DNA of 64,000 bases from Pseudomonas silvicola (GTDB lineage Bacteria > Pseudomonadota > Gammaproteobacteria > Pseudomonadales > Pseudomonadaceae). The DNA is taken from assembly GCF_026651855.1 (NCBI RefSeq), contig NZ_CP093280.1:5602501-5666500 (forward strand), in the 5' to 3' direction. This document shows, piece after piece, positions 44,238 to 52,049 of this stretch. Position numbers and translations under genes: made by a program. Numbering within the stretch: the stretch's first letter is position 1; the number at the start of each line of letters is the position of its first letter. The notes under the pieces are model-generated. The model had not been told where the DNA came from. It made no database searches and was given only the letters and a program-made list of their open reading frames with translations.

Positions 44238-45647
44238 CTACGCGGCGCCTGGGGCGCGGCCGGGCCCGCTGCGTGGCGCGTCGGTGTCGAACACCAGGCT
44301 GAAGACCGTTGCGTGCTCGTCGCTGCTGACATCAACGGTTCCGCCGTGCAGGTGCATGATCGAACGCACGATCGCCAGGCCAAGGCCACCGGAGTCACCC
44401 GGCGCGGCGCGCGACGGGTCTACCCGATAGAACCGGTCGAACAGTTTGCCCACGTGAGCCGCGCCAATGGGCTCGCCCTCGTTGCTCACGAACAACCGGC
44501 CGCGCGCTGCACCGAGGATGACGGTGCTGCCCGCGGCGGCATGGCGCACGGCATTGGCCAACAGGTTGGCCAGGGCCCTTTGCACGAGCTGCAGATCCGC
44601 GTGCAAGCTGCCCTGCAACTGGTTCTGCAATTGCAGCCCGCGGTCTTCGGCCAGCGCTTCGAAATAGGCGCACAGGTCTTCACCCAGGTCGTGCAACTCG
44701 ATGAGCTGCCTGTTCAACAGGCGTTCGCCGTGGTCGGCACGGGCCAGGAACAGCAGGTTTTCGACCATCCGGTTCAGGCGCTCGAACTCTTCGAGGTTGG
44801 AGGCCAGCAGTTCCTGATATTCAGCGCTGCTGCGCGGCTGGTTCAAGGCCAGGCCGTTGCTGCCCAGCAGGTTATGCAAGGGGGTGCGGATCTCATGGGC
44901 CAGGTCGGCGGAGAATTGCGACAGGCGCTGAAAACTCTCGTCCAGGCGCGCCAGCATGCCGTTGAGGGCCTGCACCGGCTCGTGCAGCTCGCGCGGGATG
45001 GCTTGCAGTCGCAGGCGCCGGCCCAGGCTGCACAGGTCGATGCCCGCCACCGTTTCGGTCATGTGCCGAAGCGGCCACAGTGCCCGACGCAACAGCAGCA
45101 ACCCCAGGGCAAACGCCAGCAAGCCTCCCAGCCCGATAGCCAGGTATACCCGCAGTCGATAGCTGGCCAGCATGGCCTCGCGCTCGGCCAGGCGCTTGCC
45201 AACCACTACCGTCAGGGCCTCGCCCCGCGGGCCTTGGGTGGCGCCGGCCAGCAGCATCAGCGTGGGCCAGCGCTGGATGTCGCTGGCCTGGGCGCTGCGC
45301 TGCTCGGCGATCGGCGTCAGCGGCGGCAATGCCTGCTGCCAGGGGTTGATGGTGATCACCGGGGTACCGTCGGCACGGTTGACCAGCAGCAAGCTCTCCT
45401 GGTTGGCCAGCATGTTCTGGTAAAGCCGGGGCCGCTGCTGCAATGCATCGAGACTGTCACTGTCCTGGATAAGGGCCCTTACCTGCTCCAGCCGCCCGAG
45501 CAACGCCTGATCGTCGCGGTAGACCAGTTCGCTTTCCAGGCTGCGGTAGAGAAAAATGCCCGCTACCCCGAGCACCAGTGCGCACACCAGGGCGAACGCC
45601 GTCGCCAGCCGCCACGCCAACGACGGCCCGCGTGCCGGCTCACTCAT
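44238..45647 (-). CDS. sensor histidine kinase, CusS/HprS-like
   Basis: A 469-residue two-helix sensor kinase: N-terminal membrane helix (about 12-34), periplasmic domain to about 165, second helix (about 168-188), HAMP (about 190-240), HisKA with the phospho-His in L-A-H-E-I-R-T-P-L, and an HATPase with N-L-L-A-N-A-V-R-H and G-L-G-L-A-I-V. It resembles the copper/peroxide sensors CusS and HprS. The start at 45647 overlaps the response regulator stop by 8 bp. Because the pair diverges from a hydroxyisourate hydrolase gene as hprRS does in E. coli, HprS-like sensing of oxidative or metal stress is favoured. Confidence 0.9.
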   Translation of the reverse strand: MSEPARGPSLAWRLATAFALVCALVLGVAGIFLYRSLESELVYRDDQALLGRLEQVRALIQDSDSLDALQQRPRLYQNMLANQESLLLVNRADGTPVITINPWQQALPPLTPIAEQRSAQASDIQRWPTLMLLAGATQGPRGEALTVVVGKRLAEREAMLASYRLRVYLAIGLGGLLAFALGLLLLRRALWPLRHMTETVAGIDLCSLGRRLRLQAIPRELHEPVQALNGMLARLDESFQRLSQFSADLAHEIRTPLHNLLGSNGLALNQPRSSAEYQELLASNLEEFERLNRMVENLLFLARADHGERLLNRQLIELHDLGEDLCAYFEALAEDRGLQLQNQLQGSLHADLQLVQRALANLLANAVRHAAAGSTVILGAARGRLFVSNEGEPIGAAHVGKLFDRFYRVDPSRAAPGDSGGLGLAIVRSIMHLHGGTVDVSSDEHATVFSLVFDTDAPRSGPGRAPGAA

Positions 45648-46314
45648 CGGCGGCTTCCAGCTGATAGCCAACGCCACGCACCGTATGGATGAGCTTGGGC
45701 AGGTAAGGGTCATCGACCTTCGCGCGCAGGCGGCGCACGGCGACCTCGACCATGTTGGTGTCGCTATCGAAGTTGAGGTTCCACACCTGAGACGCGATCA
45801 GGGTGCGTGACAACACCTCGCCGCGGCGGCTGGCCAACAAGTGCAGCAGCGCGAACTCCTTGTTGGTCAAGGCAATGCGCTGGCCTGCGCGGCTGACCCG
45901 ACGGCGCAGTACATCCAGCTCCAGGTCGGCGATGCGGTACACCTCGATTTCCCGTGCCGGGCCGCGACGCAGCAGGGTTCGCACCCGCGCCAGCAGCTCC
46001 ACGAACGCAAACGGCTTGACCAGGTAATCATCGGCGCCCAGGTCCAGACCGCGCACACGGTCTTCCAGGGCATCCTTGGCCGTCAGGAACAACACCGGGG
46101 TGTCGCCACGCTGGCGAATCAACTTGAGCAACTGCCAACCATTGAGGCCTGGCAGCATCACATCGAGGATGACCAGGTCATAGGCCTGCTCCTCGATGAA
46201 ATGCCGCCCGTCCAGGCCGTTGAGCGCCACGTCCACGCTGAACCCGGATTCAACCAGGCCCTTGGCCAGAAATTGCGCCGTCTTGGCTTCGTCTTCCACT
46301 ACCAGCAAATGCAT
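45640..46314 (-). CDS. response regulator, CusR/HprR-like
   Basis: A 224-residue OmpR-type regulator. The receiver domain has E-D-E near residue 8, the phospho-Asp in V-I-L-D-V-M-L (about 51) and K in L-V-K-P-F (about 101). The winged-helix domain contains [29 protein letters not shown], the recognition-helix signature shared by CusR, CopR and HprR. ATG 46314 is used because GAGG lies six bases upstream; a GTG three bases earlier is also open. The box at 46367-46384 in the divergent promoter fits its known DNA site. Confidence 0.92.
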   Translation of the reverse strand: MHLLVVEDEAKTAQFLAKGLVESGFSVDVALNGLDGRHFIEEQAYDLVILDVMLPGLNGWQLLKLIRQRGDTPVLFLTAKDALEDRVRGLDLGADDYLVKPFAFVELLARVRTLLRRGPAREIEVYRIADLELDVLRRRVSRAGQRIALTNKEFALLHLLASRRGEVLSRTLIASQVWNLNFDSDTNMVEVAVRRLRAKVDDPYLPKLIHTVRGVGYQLEAADE

Positions 46315-46366
46315 CACGCACCTCGTTTGAGCTGCGCATAGGCTAGGCCTGTACGCAGCGCTTGCC

Positions 46367-46384
46367 CATTACAAAATTGTAATC
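46367..46384. promoter_or_regulatory. HprR/CusR-type operator
   Basis: The 18-mer CATTACAAAATTGTAATC has perfect arms ATTACAA/TTGTAAT around AA and differs at one end base from the E. coli HprR/CusR box CATTACAAAATTGTAATG (consensus from memory). It lies 52 bp before the response regulator and 66 bp before the plus-strand gene, so it can control both directions. Confidence 0.85.
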
Positions 46385-46450
46385 AGCCTGACGGGCTTCT
46401 GTGCGCAGGCGCTGGTTAAGGTGGCGGCACTTGCCCAGAGGAGCCCTCCC

Positions 46451-46918
46451 ATGCTGCTAAAACCCCTGCTGTTGTGCGCTGCGGCGCTTACCGCCCTGCA
46501 GGCCCAGGCTGCCCTGCCGCAGCACCCGGAACTGGACCTGGCCAGCGCCCGCCGCCTGGTGGACGCCGCCCCCTGCCAGGCCGCCATCAGCGTACTGGAC
46601 CGTGGCGGCAACCCGATCCTGGCCCAGCGCGCCGACGGCGTGGGCCCGCACAACGCCGACGCTGCGCGGCGCAAGGCGTACACCGCGCTGTCCACCAAGA
46701 CCCCAACCCGGCTATTCGCCGAGCGGGCGCGCAATAATCCGGACGCCGCCAACCTCAACACCCTGGGCGAATTGCTCTTGCTGGGCGGCGGCATTCCGCT
46801 GTTCGAAGGCGCGCAACTGGTGGGCGCGCTAGGCGTGGCGGGTGCCGGTGGCGCCCAGCAGGACGAGCAATGCGCAACTACCGCGGCCAGCGCCCTGGGC
46901 CTGGCCACTCACCCTTGA
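46451..46918 (+). CDS. periplasmic GlcG/HbpS family protein
   Basis: A 155-residue protein of the GlcG/HbpS (DUF336) family with a Sec signal peptide (L-L-L-C-A-A-A-L-T-A-L-Q-A-Q-A). The fold's core is recognised in I-S-V-L-D-R-G-G-N-P-I-L-A-Q-R, A-R-R-K-A-Y-T-A-L and the Gly-rich G-G-G-I-P-L-F...V-G-A-L-G-V-A-G. HbpS binds haem and feeds redox stress signals to a sensor kinase in Streptomyces, which makes the divergent histidine kinase a suggestive neighbour. AGGAG precedes ATG 46451. It is 10 bp before uraH, so the two are co-transcribed from the HprR-type box. Confidence 0.85.
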   Translation: MLLKPLLLCAAALTALQAQAALPQHPELDLASARRLVDAAPCQAAISVLDRGGNPILAQRADGVGPHNADAARRKAYTALSTKTPTRLFAERARNNPDAANLNTLGELLLLGGGIPLFEGAQLVGALGVAGAGGAQQDEQCATTAASALGLATHP

Positions 46919-46928
46919 AGGAGTACCC

Positions 46929-47333
46929 ATGCAAATGAAAAAGACCCTCCTGGCCCTGGGCCTTGGCGCTCTGTCGAGCATGGCCATGGCGGCCAACCCC
47001 TTGAGCGTGCATGTGCTGAACCTGGAAACCGGCGTGCCCTCCGCCGGTGTTGAAGTGACCCTGGAGCAGCATGTGGGCCAGAACTGGCAGATGCTGGCCC
47101 ATGGCACCACCAATGAGCAGGGCCGGATCGGCGAGCTGTTCCCTGCAGGCCACGCCTTCGAACAGGGCGAATACCGCGTCGTGTTCAAGACCGGGGACTA
47201 CTACCAGCGTGTCGGGCACGAGACCTTCTTTCCAGAGATCCCGGTGATCTTCAAGGTCAGGAATACCGATCAGCATTACCACATCCCGCTGTTGCTCAGC
47301 CCCTATGGCTTCAGCACCTACCGCGGGTCGTAA
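46929..47333 (+). CDS. uraH: 5-hydroxyisourate hydrolase, periplasmic
   Basis: A 134-residue transthyretin-like protein with a signal peptide (cleavage after A-M-A-A near 22). It hydrolyses 5-hydroxyisourate, an oxidation product of urate. Family residues: the catalytic His in L-S-V-H-V-L-N, Arg in G-R-I-G-E-L, His in Y-H-I-P-L-L-L-S-P and the C-terminal Y-R-G-S of active HIUases. AAGGAG precedes ATG 46929. In E. coli the periplasmic homologue (hiuH) diverges from hprRS and is controlled by it; the arrangement here is the same with an extra HbpS-like gene inserted. Confidence 0.93.
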   Translation: MQMKKTLLALGLGALSSMAMAANPLSVHVLNLETGVPSAGVEVTLEQHVGQNWQMLAHGTTNEQGRIGELFPAGHAFEQGEYRVVFKTGDYYQRVGHETFFPEIPVIFKVRNTDQHYHIPLLLSPYGFSTYRGS

Positions 47334-47369
47334 CCCCCGCCGCCCATGTTCGGGCCGTCGGGCAGCGCA

Positions 47370-47482
47370 TCAGCGCATGACGAAACCGCCATCCACCGAA
47401 ATGGACTGGCCGGTAACTGGCACGCTCTGCGCCGCCCACCAGGCCACCCAGCGACGAGCAGTTGACGATGGCGCCGCGTCAC
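47370..47482 (-). pseudogene. remnant of an SDR gene with internal deletion
   Basis: On the minus strand a fragment encodes the SDR active-site block (G-A-I-V-N-C-S-S-L-G-G-L-V-G-G-A-E-R-A-S-Y) from about 47477 to 47424. It runs directly, with a frame change, into a typical SDR C-terminus (V-T-G-Q-S-I-S-V-D-G-G-F) ending at stop 47372-47370. About 75 central residues and the whole N-terminus are missing. The neighbouring LysR gene on the same strand may once have controlled the intact gene. The rest of the 270 bp gap holds only a REP-like element. Confidence 0.75.
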
Positions 47483-47503
47483 AGGCACCACGCAGTGTCA
47501 GGC

Positions 47504-47540
47504 GGTGGGAGCACAGCTTGCTGGCGAACGAAGCACCGTG
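47504..47540. repeat. REP-like element
   Basis: GGTGGGAGCACAGCTTGCTG (47504-47523) followed by GCGAACGA carries the Pseudomonas REP pattern GTGGGAGC...GCTTGC...GCGAA. It lies between the SDR remnant and the LysR gene and may mark a recombination end. Confidence 0.5.
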
Positions 47541-47603
47541 GTCTATCAGGCATACCGCACCGCTTTACCAGGCCGTTCGGTGACGGCGCGACACGCTTGC
47601 CCT

Positions 47604-48509
47604 TCAGCCCATCGGCCGCAATTCCCGAATCAGGTCGATCAGCAAGCGCAGCCCCATGGGCAGTTGCCGATGGCTTGAGTAGTACAGGTGAAAACCAGGG
47701 GCGACGCTCGCCCAGTCATCCAGCACCGTGACCACCTCACCGCGCTGCAGCAGGGGTGAAACGGCGGGTTCAGGGGCATACATCAGGCCAGCCCCTTGCC
47801 GCACCAGGGACAGGCCGGCGCGGGTTTCGTCGATGGTGATCAAGCCAGGCACCGCGATCGCGATCTCTTCGCCGTCTTTTTCGAACTCCCAGTCGTACAG
47901 GTTGCCATTGCCCAACCGAATCCGCAGGCAACGATGGCGATGCAGGTCGTTCGGGTGCGCCGGTACGCCGAAACGTTCAAGGTACTGCGCCGCGGCCACC
48001 ACGACCCAACGGATGTCCGGAGAAAGGCGCTGGGCAATCATGTCCTCGGGAACCGTGCCGCCATAGCGGATACCCGCATCGTGACCGGTACCGATGACAT
48101 CAACGATCAGGTTGGTGGCGGTCAGGTCGATCTGTATTTCCGGGTAGCGATCGTTGAACACCGGCAACACCGGCCCTAGCAACAGGTCCGCGGCGTCGCT
48201 GAGCATGTTCAAGCGGATACGCCCCGTCGGCTCATCCCGATAACGGTTGAGCACGTCCATGGCCTGATCCATCTTCTGCATGGGCGCGCTGATCACCTTC
48301 TGCAATTCCTCACCCGCGGCCGTCAGCGTCACGCTGCGCGTGGTGCGGTTCAACAGGCGGACACCGATCCGCGCCTCCAGCCCCTTGATGGCATGGCTCA
48401 GGGCGGACGCACTGATGCCGACGTCCTGGCCGGCGCGGCTGAAGCTGCGATGACGCGCGATGGCCAGGAAATACACGAAGTCCGCCAGGTTGGCGCGGCT
48501 TAATTGCAT
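47604..48509 (-). CDS. LysR family regulator
   Basis: A 301-residue LysR regulator of the CrgA/YafC branch. The HTH region (about 8-65) has R-S-F-S-R-A-G-Q-D-V-G-I-S-A-S-A-L-S-H-A-I-K, followed by N-R-T-T-R-S-V. The effector domain contains D-A-G-I-R-Y-G-G. The start at 48509 has AAGGAA eight bases upstream; a longer reading from 48611 has none. Its probable target was the SDR now reduced to a remnant next to it, so it may be an orphan. Confidence 0.88.
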   Translation of the reverse strand: MQLSRANLADFVYFLAIARHRSFSRAGQDVGISASALSHAIKGLEARIGVRLLNRTTRSVTLTAAGEELQKVISAPMQKMDQAMDVLNRYRDEPTGRIRLNMLSDAADLLLGPVLPVFNDRYPEIQIDLTATNLIVDVIGTGHDAGIRYGGTVPEDMIAQRLSPDIRWVVVAAAQYLERFGVPAHPNDLHRHRCLRIRLGNGNLYDWEFEKDGEEIAIAVPGLITIDETRAGLSLVRQGAGLMYAPEPAVSPLLQRGEVVTVLDDWASVAPGFHLYYSSHRQLPMGLRLLIDLIRELRPMG

Positions 48510-48653
48510 GGCGGGTTCCTTACAGGGCGGTACAGACAGTGAGGGCATGGCCAAGTCTACCGCTGCTGAACCCCGGAATTGCTGAGTATTGCTCAACGAA
48601 GCTTCATGCAACGCTCAGCAATGGACGACTCCCCACCGCTGGCTGCATTGACC

Positions 48654-49409
48654 TCAAGCGATGCTGCGCATGGCATCCAGCAAGTCATCACGGCACGTGC
48701 GCAGCGCTGCCTTGATGCCGTCGATGTCCTGCTCCATGCGCCACACCGGCCCCACCACATCAATGGCGTAATGGCCTTGGGGCGTCTGCAAGCCGATGGC
48801 GAGGGCACCGACACCAATGGTGTGCTCATCGAAATCGGAGGCGAAGCCACCTTGGCGGATATCCTCCAGCTGCTGGCGCAACTGCTCGATCGTCGCGGTC
48901 TTGGCCGTCAGCGGCAGGAGTTCGGTACCCAGCATGCGGGTCACCGCACTGTCGTCCATCGCCGCCAGCAGCACCTTGCCACCTGCGGTGGCGTGGATAT
49001 TCAGGAAGTTGCCCGCCACCGGTGACACCCGCAACGCATGGGGGGACACCACCGAATGCAGGATCATCAGTTCTGAACCACTGGCCCCCATCAGCACGGC
49101 CGTTTCGCCGGTGACGCGCGACAACTCTTCCAGGTAAGGCCTGGCTTTCTGGGTAATGTCCACGTGGCTGTGGGACGCCAGGCGCATGAACGCCGGCCCC
49201 AGGCACACGCCGCCCCGGCCATGCACTTCCAGCAGTTCCTCGTGCGCCAGCGCGTCCACCAGACGCTGCACGGTGGAGCGCGGCAAGCCGCTTTTCTTGG
49301 CGATGGCCCCCAGGCTCAAGCCCGCCGGTTCGTTTTCCAGGCTGCGCAGAATGGCCGCCGCCCGAGCGATGACCTGCACGCCACCACGATCACAATCAGA
49401 GTTGGTCAT
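48654..49409 (-). CDS. IclR family regulator of the EmrAB-like pump
   Basis: A 251-residue IclR regulator: N-terminal winged helix (about 12-70, A-K-K-S-G-L-P-R-S-T-V-Q-R-L-V) and a GAF-like effector domain with I-H-A-T-A-G-G-K-V-L-L-A and F-D-E-H-T-I-G. It diverges from the MFS/HlyD/outer-membrane factor operon with 80 bp between start codons. AAGG lies nine bases upstream of ATG 49409. IclR regulators of efflux pumps are less common than TetR or MarR. Confidence 0.9.
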   Translation of the reverse strand: MTNSDCDRGGVQVIARAAAILRSLENEPAGLSLGAIAKKSGLPRSTVQRLVDALAHEELLEVHGRGGVCLGPAFMRLASHSHVDITQKARPYLEELSRVTGETAVLMGASGSELMILHSVVSPHALRVSPVAGNFLNIHATAGGKVLLAAMDDSAVTRMLGTELLPLTAKTATIEQLRQQLEDIRQGGFASDFDEHTIGVGALAIGLQTPQGHYAIDVVGPVWRMEQDIDGIKAALRTCRDDLLDAMRSIA

Positions 49410-49421
49410 TGACTTGCCTTA

Positions 49422-49440
49422 TGTACCATCAGTCAGTACA
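49422..49440. promoter_or_regulatory. candidate IclR operator
   Basis: TGTAC (49422-49426) and GTACA (49436-49440) form an inverted repeat with a 9-base spacer, inside the 80 bp between the IclR gene and the pump operon. The position fits autoregulation plus control of the pump; the motif is short, so chance is possible. Confidence 0.45.
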
Positions 49441-49489
49441 GTGTATCACTATTAAGGTTAAGACGCCTTGTGCCCTAGCAGGAACTTCT

Positions 49490-51019
49490 TTGTCAGCCCC
49501 TACCCCCCCTCCCGTGCCAGCTCCCTTCGGCTGGCGACTTGCCTTGGGCCTGGTCGGCGTTTTGTTCGCCGCCCTCACTTCAGGCATCAATGATCGCGTC
49601 ACCGACACGGTGCTGGTCGATATCCTCGGTATCTATGGCCTGGGCCATGACGAGGGTACCTGGATCAGTTCAGCGTATGCCGCTGCGGAAGTCAGCGCCA
49701 TGCTGCTGTCGCCCTGGCTGGCCATGACGTTTTCCATTCGCCGCTATGCCATTGTGGTCACCTGCGCCTTTACCGCGTTCGGGATCATGATACCGTTCGC
49801 GCCCAACTTCGAAAGCCTGGTGACCCTGCGGGTGCTGCAGGGCCTGGCCGGCGGCGCGTTGCCGCCCCTGCTGATGACCGCGGCGCTGCGCTTTCTGCCT
49901 TGGCATATCAAGCTCTACGGCTTGTCTGCGTACGCGTTGACCGCCACCTTCGGCCCTAACCTCGCCACCCCGCTGGCCGCACTCTGGACCGAGGGCGGCG
50001 ACTGGCGAATGGTGTTCTGGCAGATCGTGCCCAGTTGCCTGATCGGCGCGGGTTTGATCGCCTACGGGTTGCCTCAGGACCCCCTGCGCCTGGAGCGCTT
50101 CAAACAGCTGGACTGGCGCGGCGCCCTGCTGGGCGTGGGCGGCATTTCCATGCTGGTGGTGGCCCTGACCCAGGGTGAGCGCCTGGACTGGCTCAACTCG
50201 CCGTTGATTGCCTTGCTGTTGCTGGGTGCTGCCGTCTGCCTGCCGCTGTTCCTCGTCAATGAATGGTTCCACCCGCTGCCGCTGTTCAAGTTGCAGTTGC
50301 TGGAACGTCGCAACTTCGCCTTCGGCATCATCACGCTCTGCCTGTTCCTGCTGCTGTCCATGGCCGGTGGCGCCATTCCGTCGCTGTACCTGACGGAGAT
50401 CAAGGGTTACCGCTACCTGCAAACCATGCCGACCGCGCTGCTGATCGCCCTTCCGCAGCTGCTATTGGCGCCCCTGGTGGCCTTCGTCATCAACCGCAAC
50501 TGGGTGGACTCGCGCTACGTGATGGGTAGCGGCCTGCTGCTGATGGCCGTGGCATGCGTGGGCGGCTCGCTGCTGACCACCGAATGGATTCGGGATGACT
50601 TCTATCTGCTGCAGATCATTCACGCCTTCGCCCAGCCGATGATCGTGGTACCGCTGCTGATGAACGCCACCGGCGTGATCGCGCCCATGGAGGGGCCGTT
50701 CGCTTCCTCGATGGTCAACACCATGCGCGGCCTTTTCTCCGTGGTGGGCTCATCGGCCCTGGAGAACTTCGTCACTCACCGTGAGCACCTGCACTCCAAC
50801 ACGCTGCTCGACAGCCTGGGCACCCACTACCAGGCACTGAGCCCACTGTTTCCCGGAAATACCCTGGCCTCGGTGGCCCAGCGTGTGCGCGAACAAGCGT
50901 ACGTGCTGAGTTTCAGCGATGCCTTCCTGGCACTGCTGGCCATCGTCGCCATTTTGCTTGTCGTTCTTCTGACCCTGCCCAAGCGCGCCTATCCACCGCA
51001 ACCCCCGGTATCGCCATGA
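49490..51019 (+). CDS. MFS efflux permease, EmrB/QacA (DHA2) type
   Basis: A 509-residue permease with about fourteen helices, of the DHA2 family that works with an HlyD-type adaptor. The N-terminus is Pro-rich and cytoplasmic; W-I-S-S-A-Y-A-A-A-E-V and L-R-V-L-Q-G-L-A-G-G-A-L-P-P are family blocks (motifs B/C region). It uses TTG 49490 with AGGA upstream; starts further upstream lie in the promoter. Its stop overlaps the adaptor start by 4 bp. Likely exports hydrophobic or aromatic compounds; the substrate is unknown. Confidence 0.9.
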   Translation: MSAPTPPPVPAPFGWRLALGLVGVLFAALTSGINDRVTDTVLVDILGIYGLGHDEGTWISSAYAAAEVSAMLLSPWLAMTFSIRRYAIVVTCAFTAFGIMIPFAPNFESLVTLRVLQGLAGGALPPLLMTAALRFLPWHIKLYGLSAYALTATFGPNLATPLAALWTEGGDWRMVFWQIVPSCLIGAGLIAYGLPQDPLRLERFKQLDWRGALLGVGGISMLVVALTQGERLDWLNSPLIALLLLGAAVCLPLFLVNEWFHPLPLFKLQLLERRNFAFGIITLCLFLLLSMAGGAIPSLYLTEIKGYRYLQTMPTALLIALPQLLLAPLVAFVINRNWVDSRYVMGSGLLLMAVACVGGSLLTTEWIRDDFYLLQIIHAFAQPMIVVPLLMNATGVIAPMEGPFASSMVNTMRGLFSVVGSSALENFVTHREHLHSNTLLDSLGTHYQALSPLFPGNTLASVAQRVREQAYVLSFSDAFLALLAIVAILLVVLLTLPKRAYPPQPPVSP

Positions 51020-52047
51020 AACAACATAGAACCGCCCTCAGCCTGATCTGCACCGCCGTCGCCGTCTGCGTGATCTACACCGGCTACCAGGTGCTCAGCA
51101 GCAGCGACATCCAACACACCGATGACGCCTACGTCAGGGCGGACTCGGTATTGATCGCCCCTCGTGTCGCCGGTCAGATCACCAAGGTGGTGGTGGAAGA
51201 CAACCAGCCGGTCAAGGCCGGCGACCTGCTGGCGCAGCTCGACGACCGCGACTTCCTGGTTGCCCAGGCAGCCGCCGCGGCCAACGTGCTGGCGGCCAAG
51301 GCTCAACTGCAGAACCTGCAGGCCGGCATCGAACGCCAAGCCGCCGTCATCGATCAGGCCGCGGCCACCACGCGCGCCACCGCAGCCTCGCTGAAGTTCG
51401 CCCAGGCCAATGCCCAGCGCTACCTGAACCTGTCCAATGCCGGTGCCGGCACCCAGCAGGAACGCCAGAAAGCCGAAGCCGACCTGCTGGGCTGGCAAGC
51501 CTCACGTGACCGCGATGAAGCGTCGCGCGTGGCTGCCACCAAGACCCTGGACGTGCTCAAGGCCCAGCTGGAAGTGGCCAAGGCAGACCTGGCCAAGGAC
51601 CAGGCCGCACTGGAGCAGGCAGACCTGAACCTGTCCTACACCAAAATCACCGCCCCCCAGGACGGCATGGTCGGCCAACGCTCCGTGCGTGTCGGCGCCT
51701 ACGTGGCCCAGGGGCAACCACTGATGGCCGTGGTGCCGCTGCACGAGGCCTTTGTAGTGGCCAACTTCCGCGAAACCCAACTGGCCCGCATGACCGCGCA
51801 CCAGCAGGTAGATCTGCACGTCGACAGCGTCCCCGACCACAGCTTCAAAGGCCACATCGACAGCGTCGCACCGGCGACCGGGGTATCGTTCTCCGAAATC
51901 GCCCCGGACAATGCCACCGGTAATTTCACCAAGGTGGTGCAACGCATTCCGGTGAAGATCATCTTCGACCAGGACCAGCCTGACCTGGACCGCCTGCGCA
52001 TCGGCATGTCGGTGGTCGCCAGCGTCGACACCGCGAAGGGGCACTGA
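51016..52047 (+). CDS. HlyD/EmrA-type membrane fusion protein
   Basis: A 343-residue adaptor with one N-terminal membrane anchor (about 8-27), a short lipoyl half (Y-V-R-A-D-S-V-L-I-A-P-R-V-A-G), a coiled-coil hairpin of about 80-190 rich in A-Q-A-A-A-A and K-A-Q-L, and the second lipoyl half (I-T-A-P-Q-D-G-M-V-G). It bridges the EmrB-like permease and the outer-membrane factor that follows 2 bp later. The ATGA overlap indicates coupling to the permease. Confidence 0.92.
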   Translation: MKQHRTALSLICTAVAVCVIYTGYQVLSSSDIQHTDDAYVRADSVLIAPRVAGQITKVVVEDNQPVKAGDLLAQLDDRDFLVAQAAAAANVLAAKAQLQNLQAGIERQAAVIDQAAATTRATAASLKFAQANAQRYLNLSNAGAGTQQERQKAEADLLGWQASRDRDEASRVAATKTLDVLKAQLEVAKADLAKDQAALEQADLNLSYTKITAPQDGMVGQRSVRVGAYVAQGQPLMAVVPLHEAFVVANFRETQLARMTAHQQVDLHVDSVPDHSFKGHIDSVAPATGVSFSEIAPDNATGNFTKVVQRIPVKIIFDQDQPDLDRLRIGMSVVASVDTAKGH

Positions 52048-52049
52048 TC

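Noticed and set aside
43464-45692. Open frame of 742 codons on the plus strand
   Set aside because: It crosses the end of the MFS gene and is antisense to the histidine kinase; its protein has the Arg/Gln/Pro-rich composition of a GC-rich shadow, while both overlapped genes have clear domains.
44238-46314. Copper-specific CusRS system
   Set aside because: The regulator and box fit CusR as well as HprR, but no copper efflux or oxidase gene is adjacent, while the divergent hydroxyisourate hydrolase matches the hprRS arrangement.
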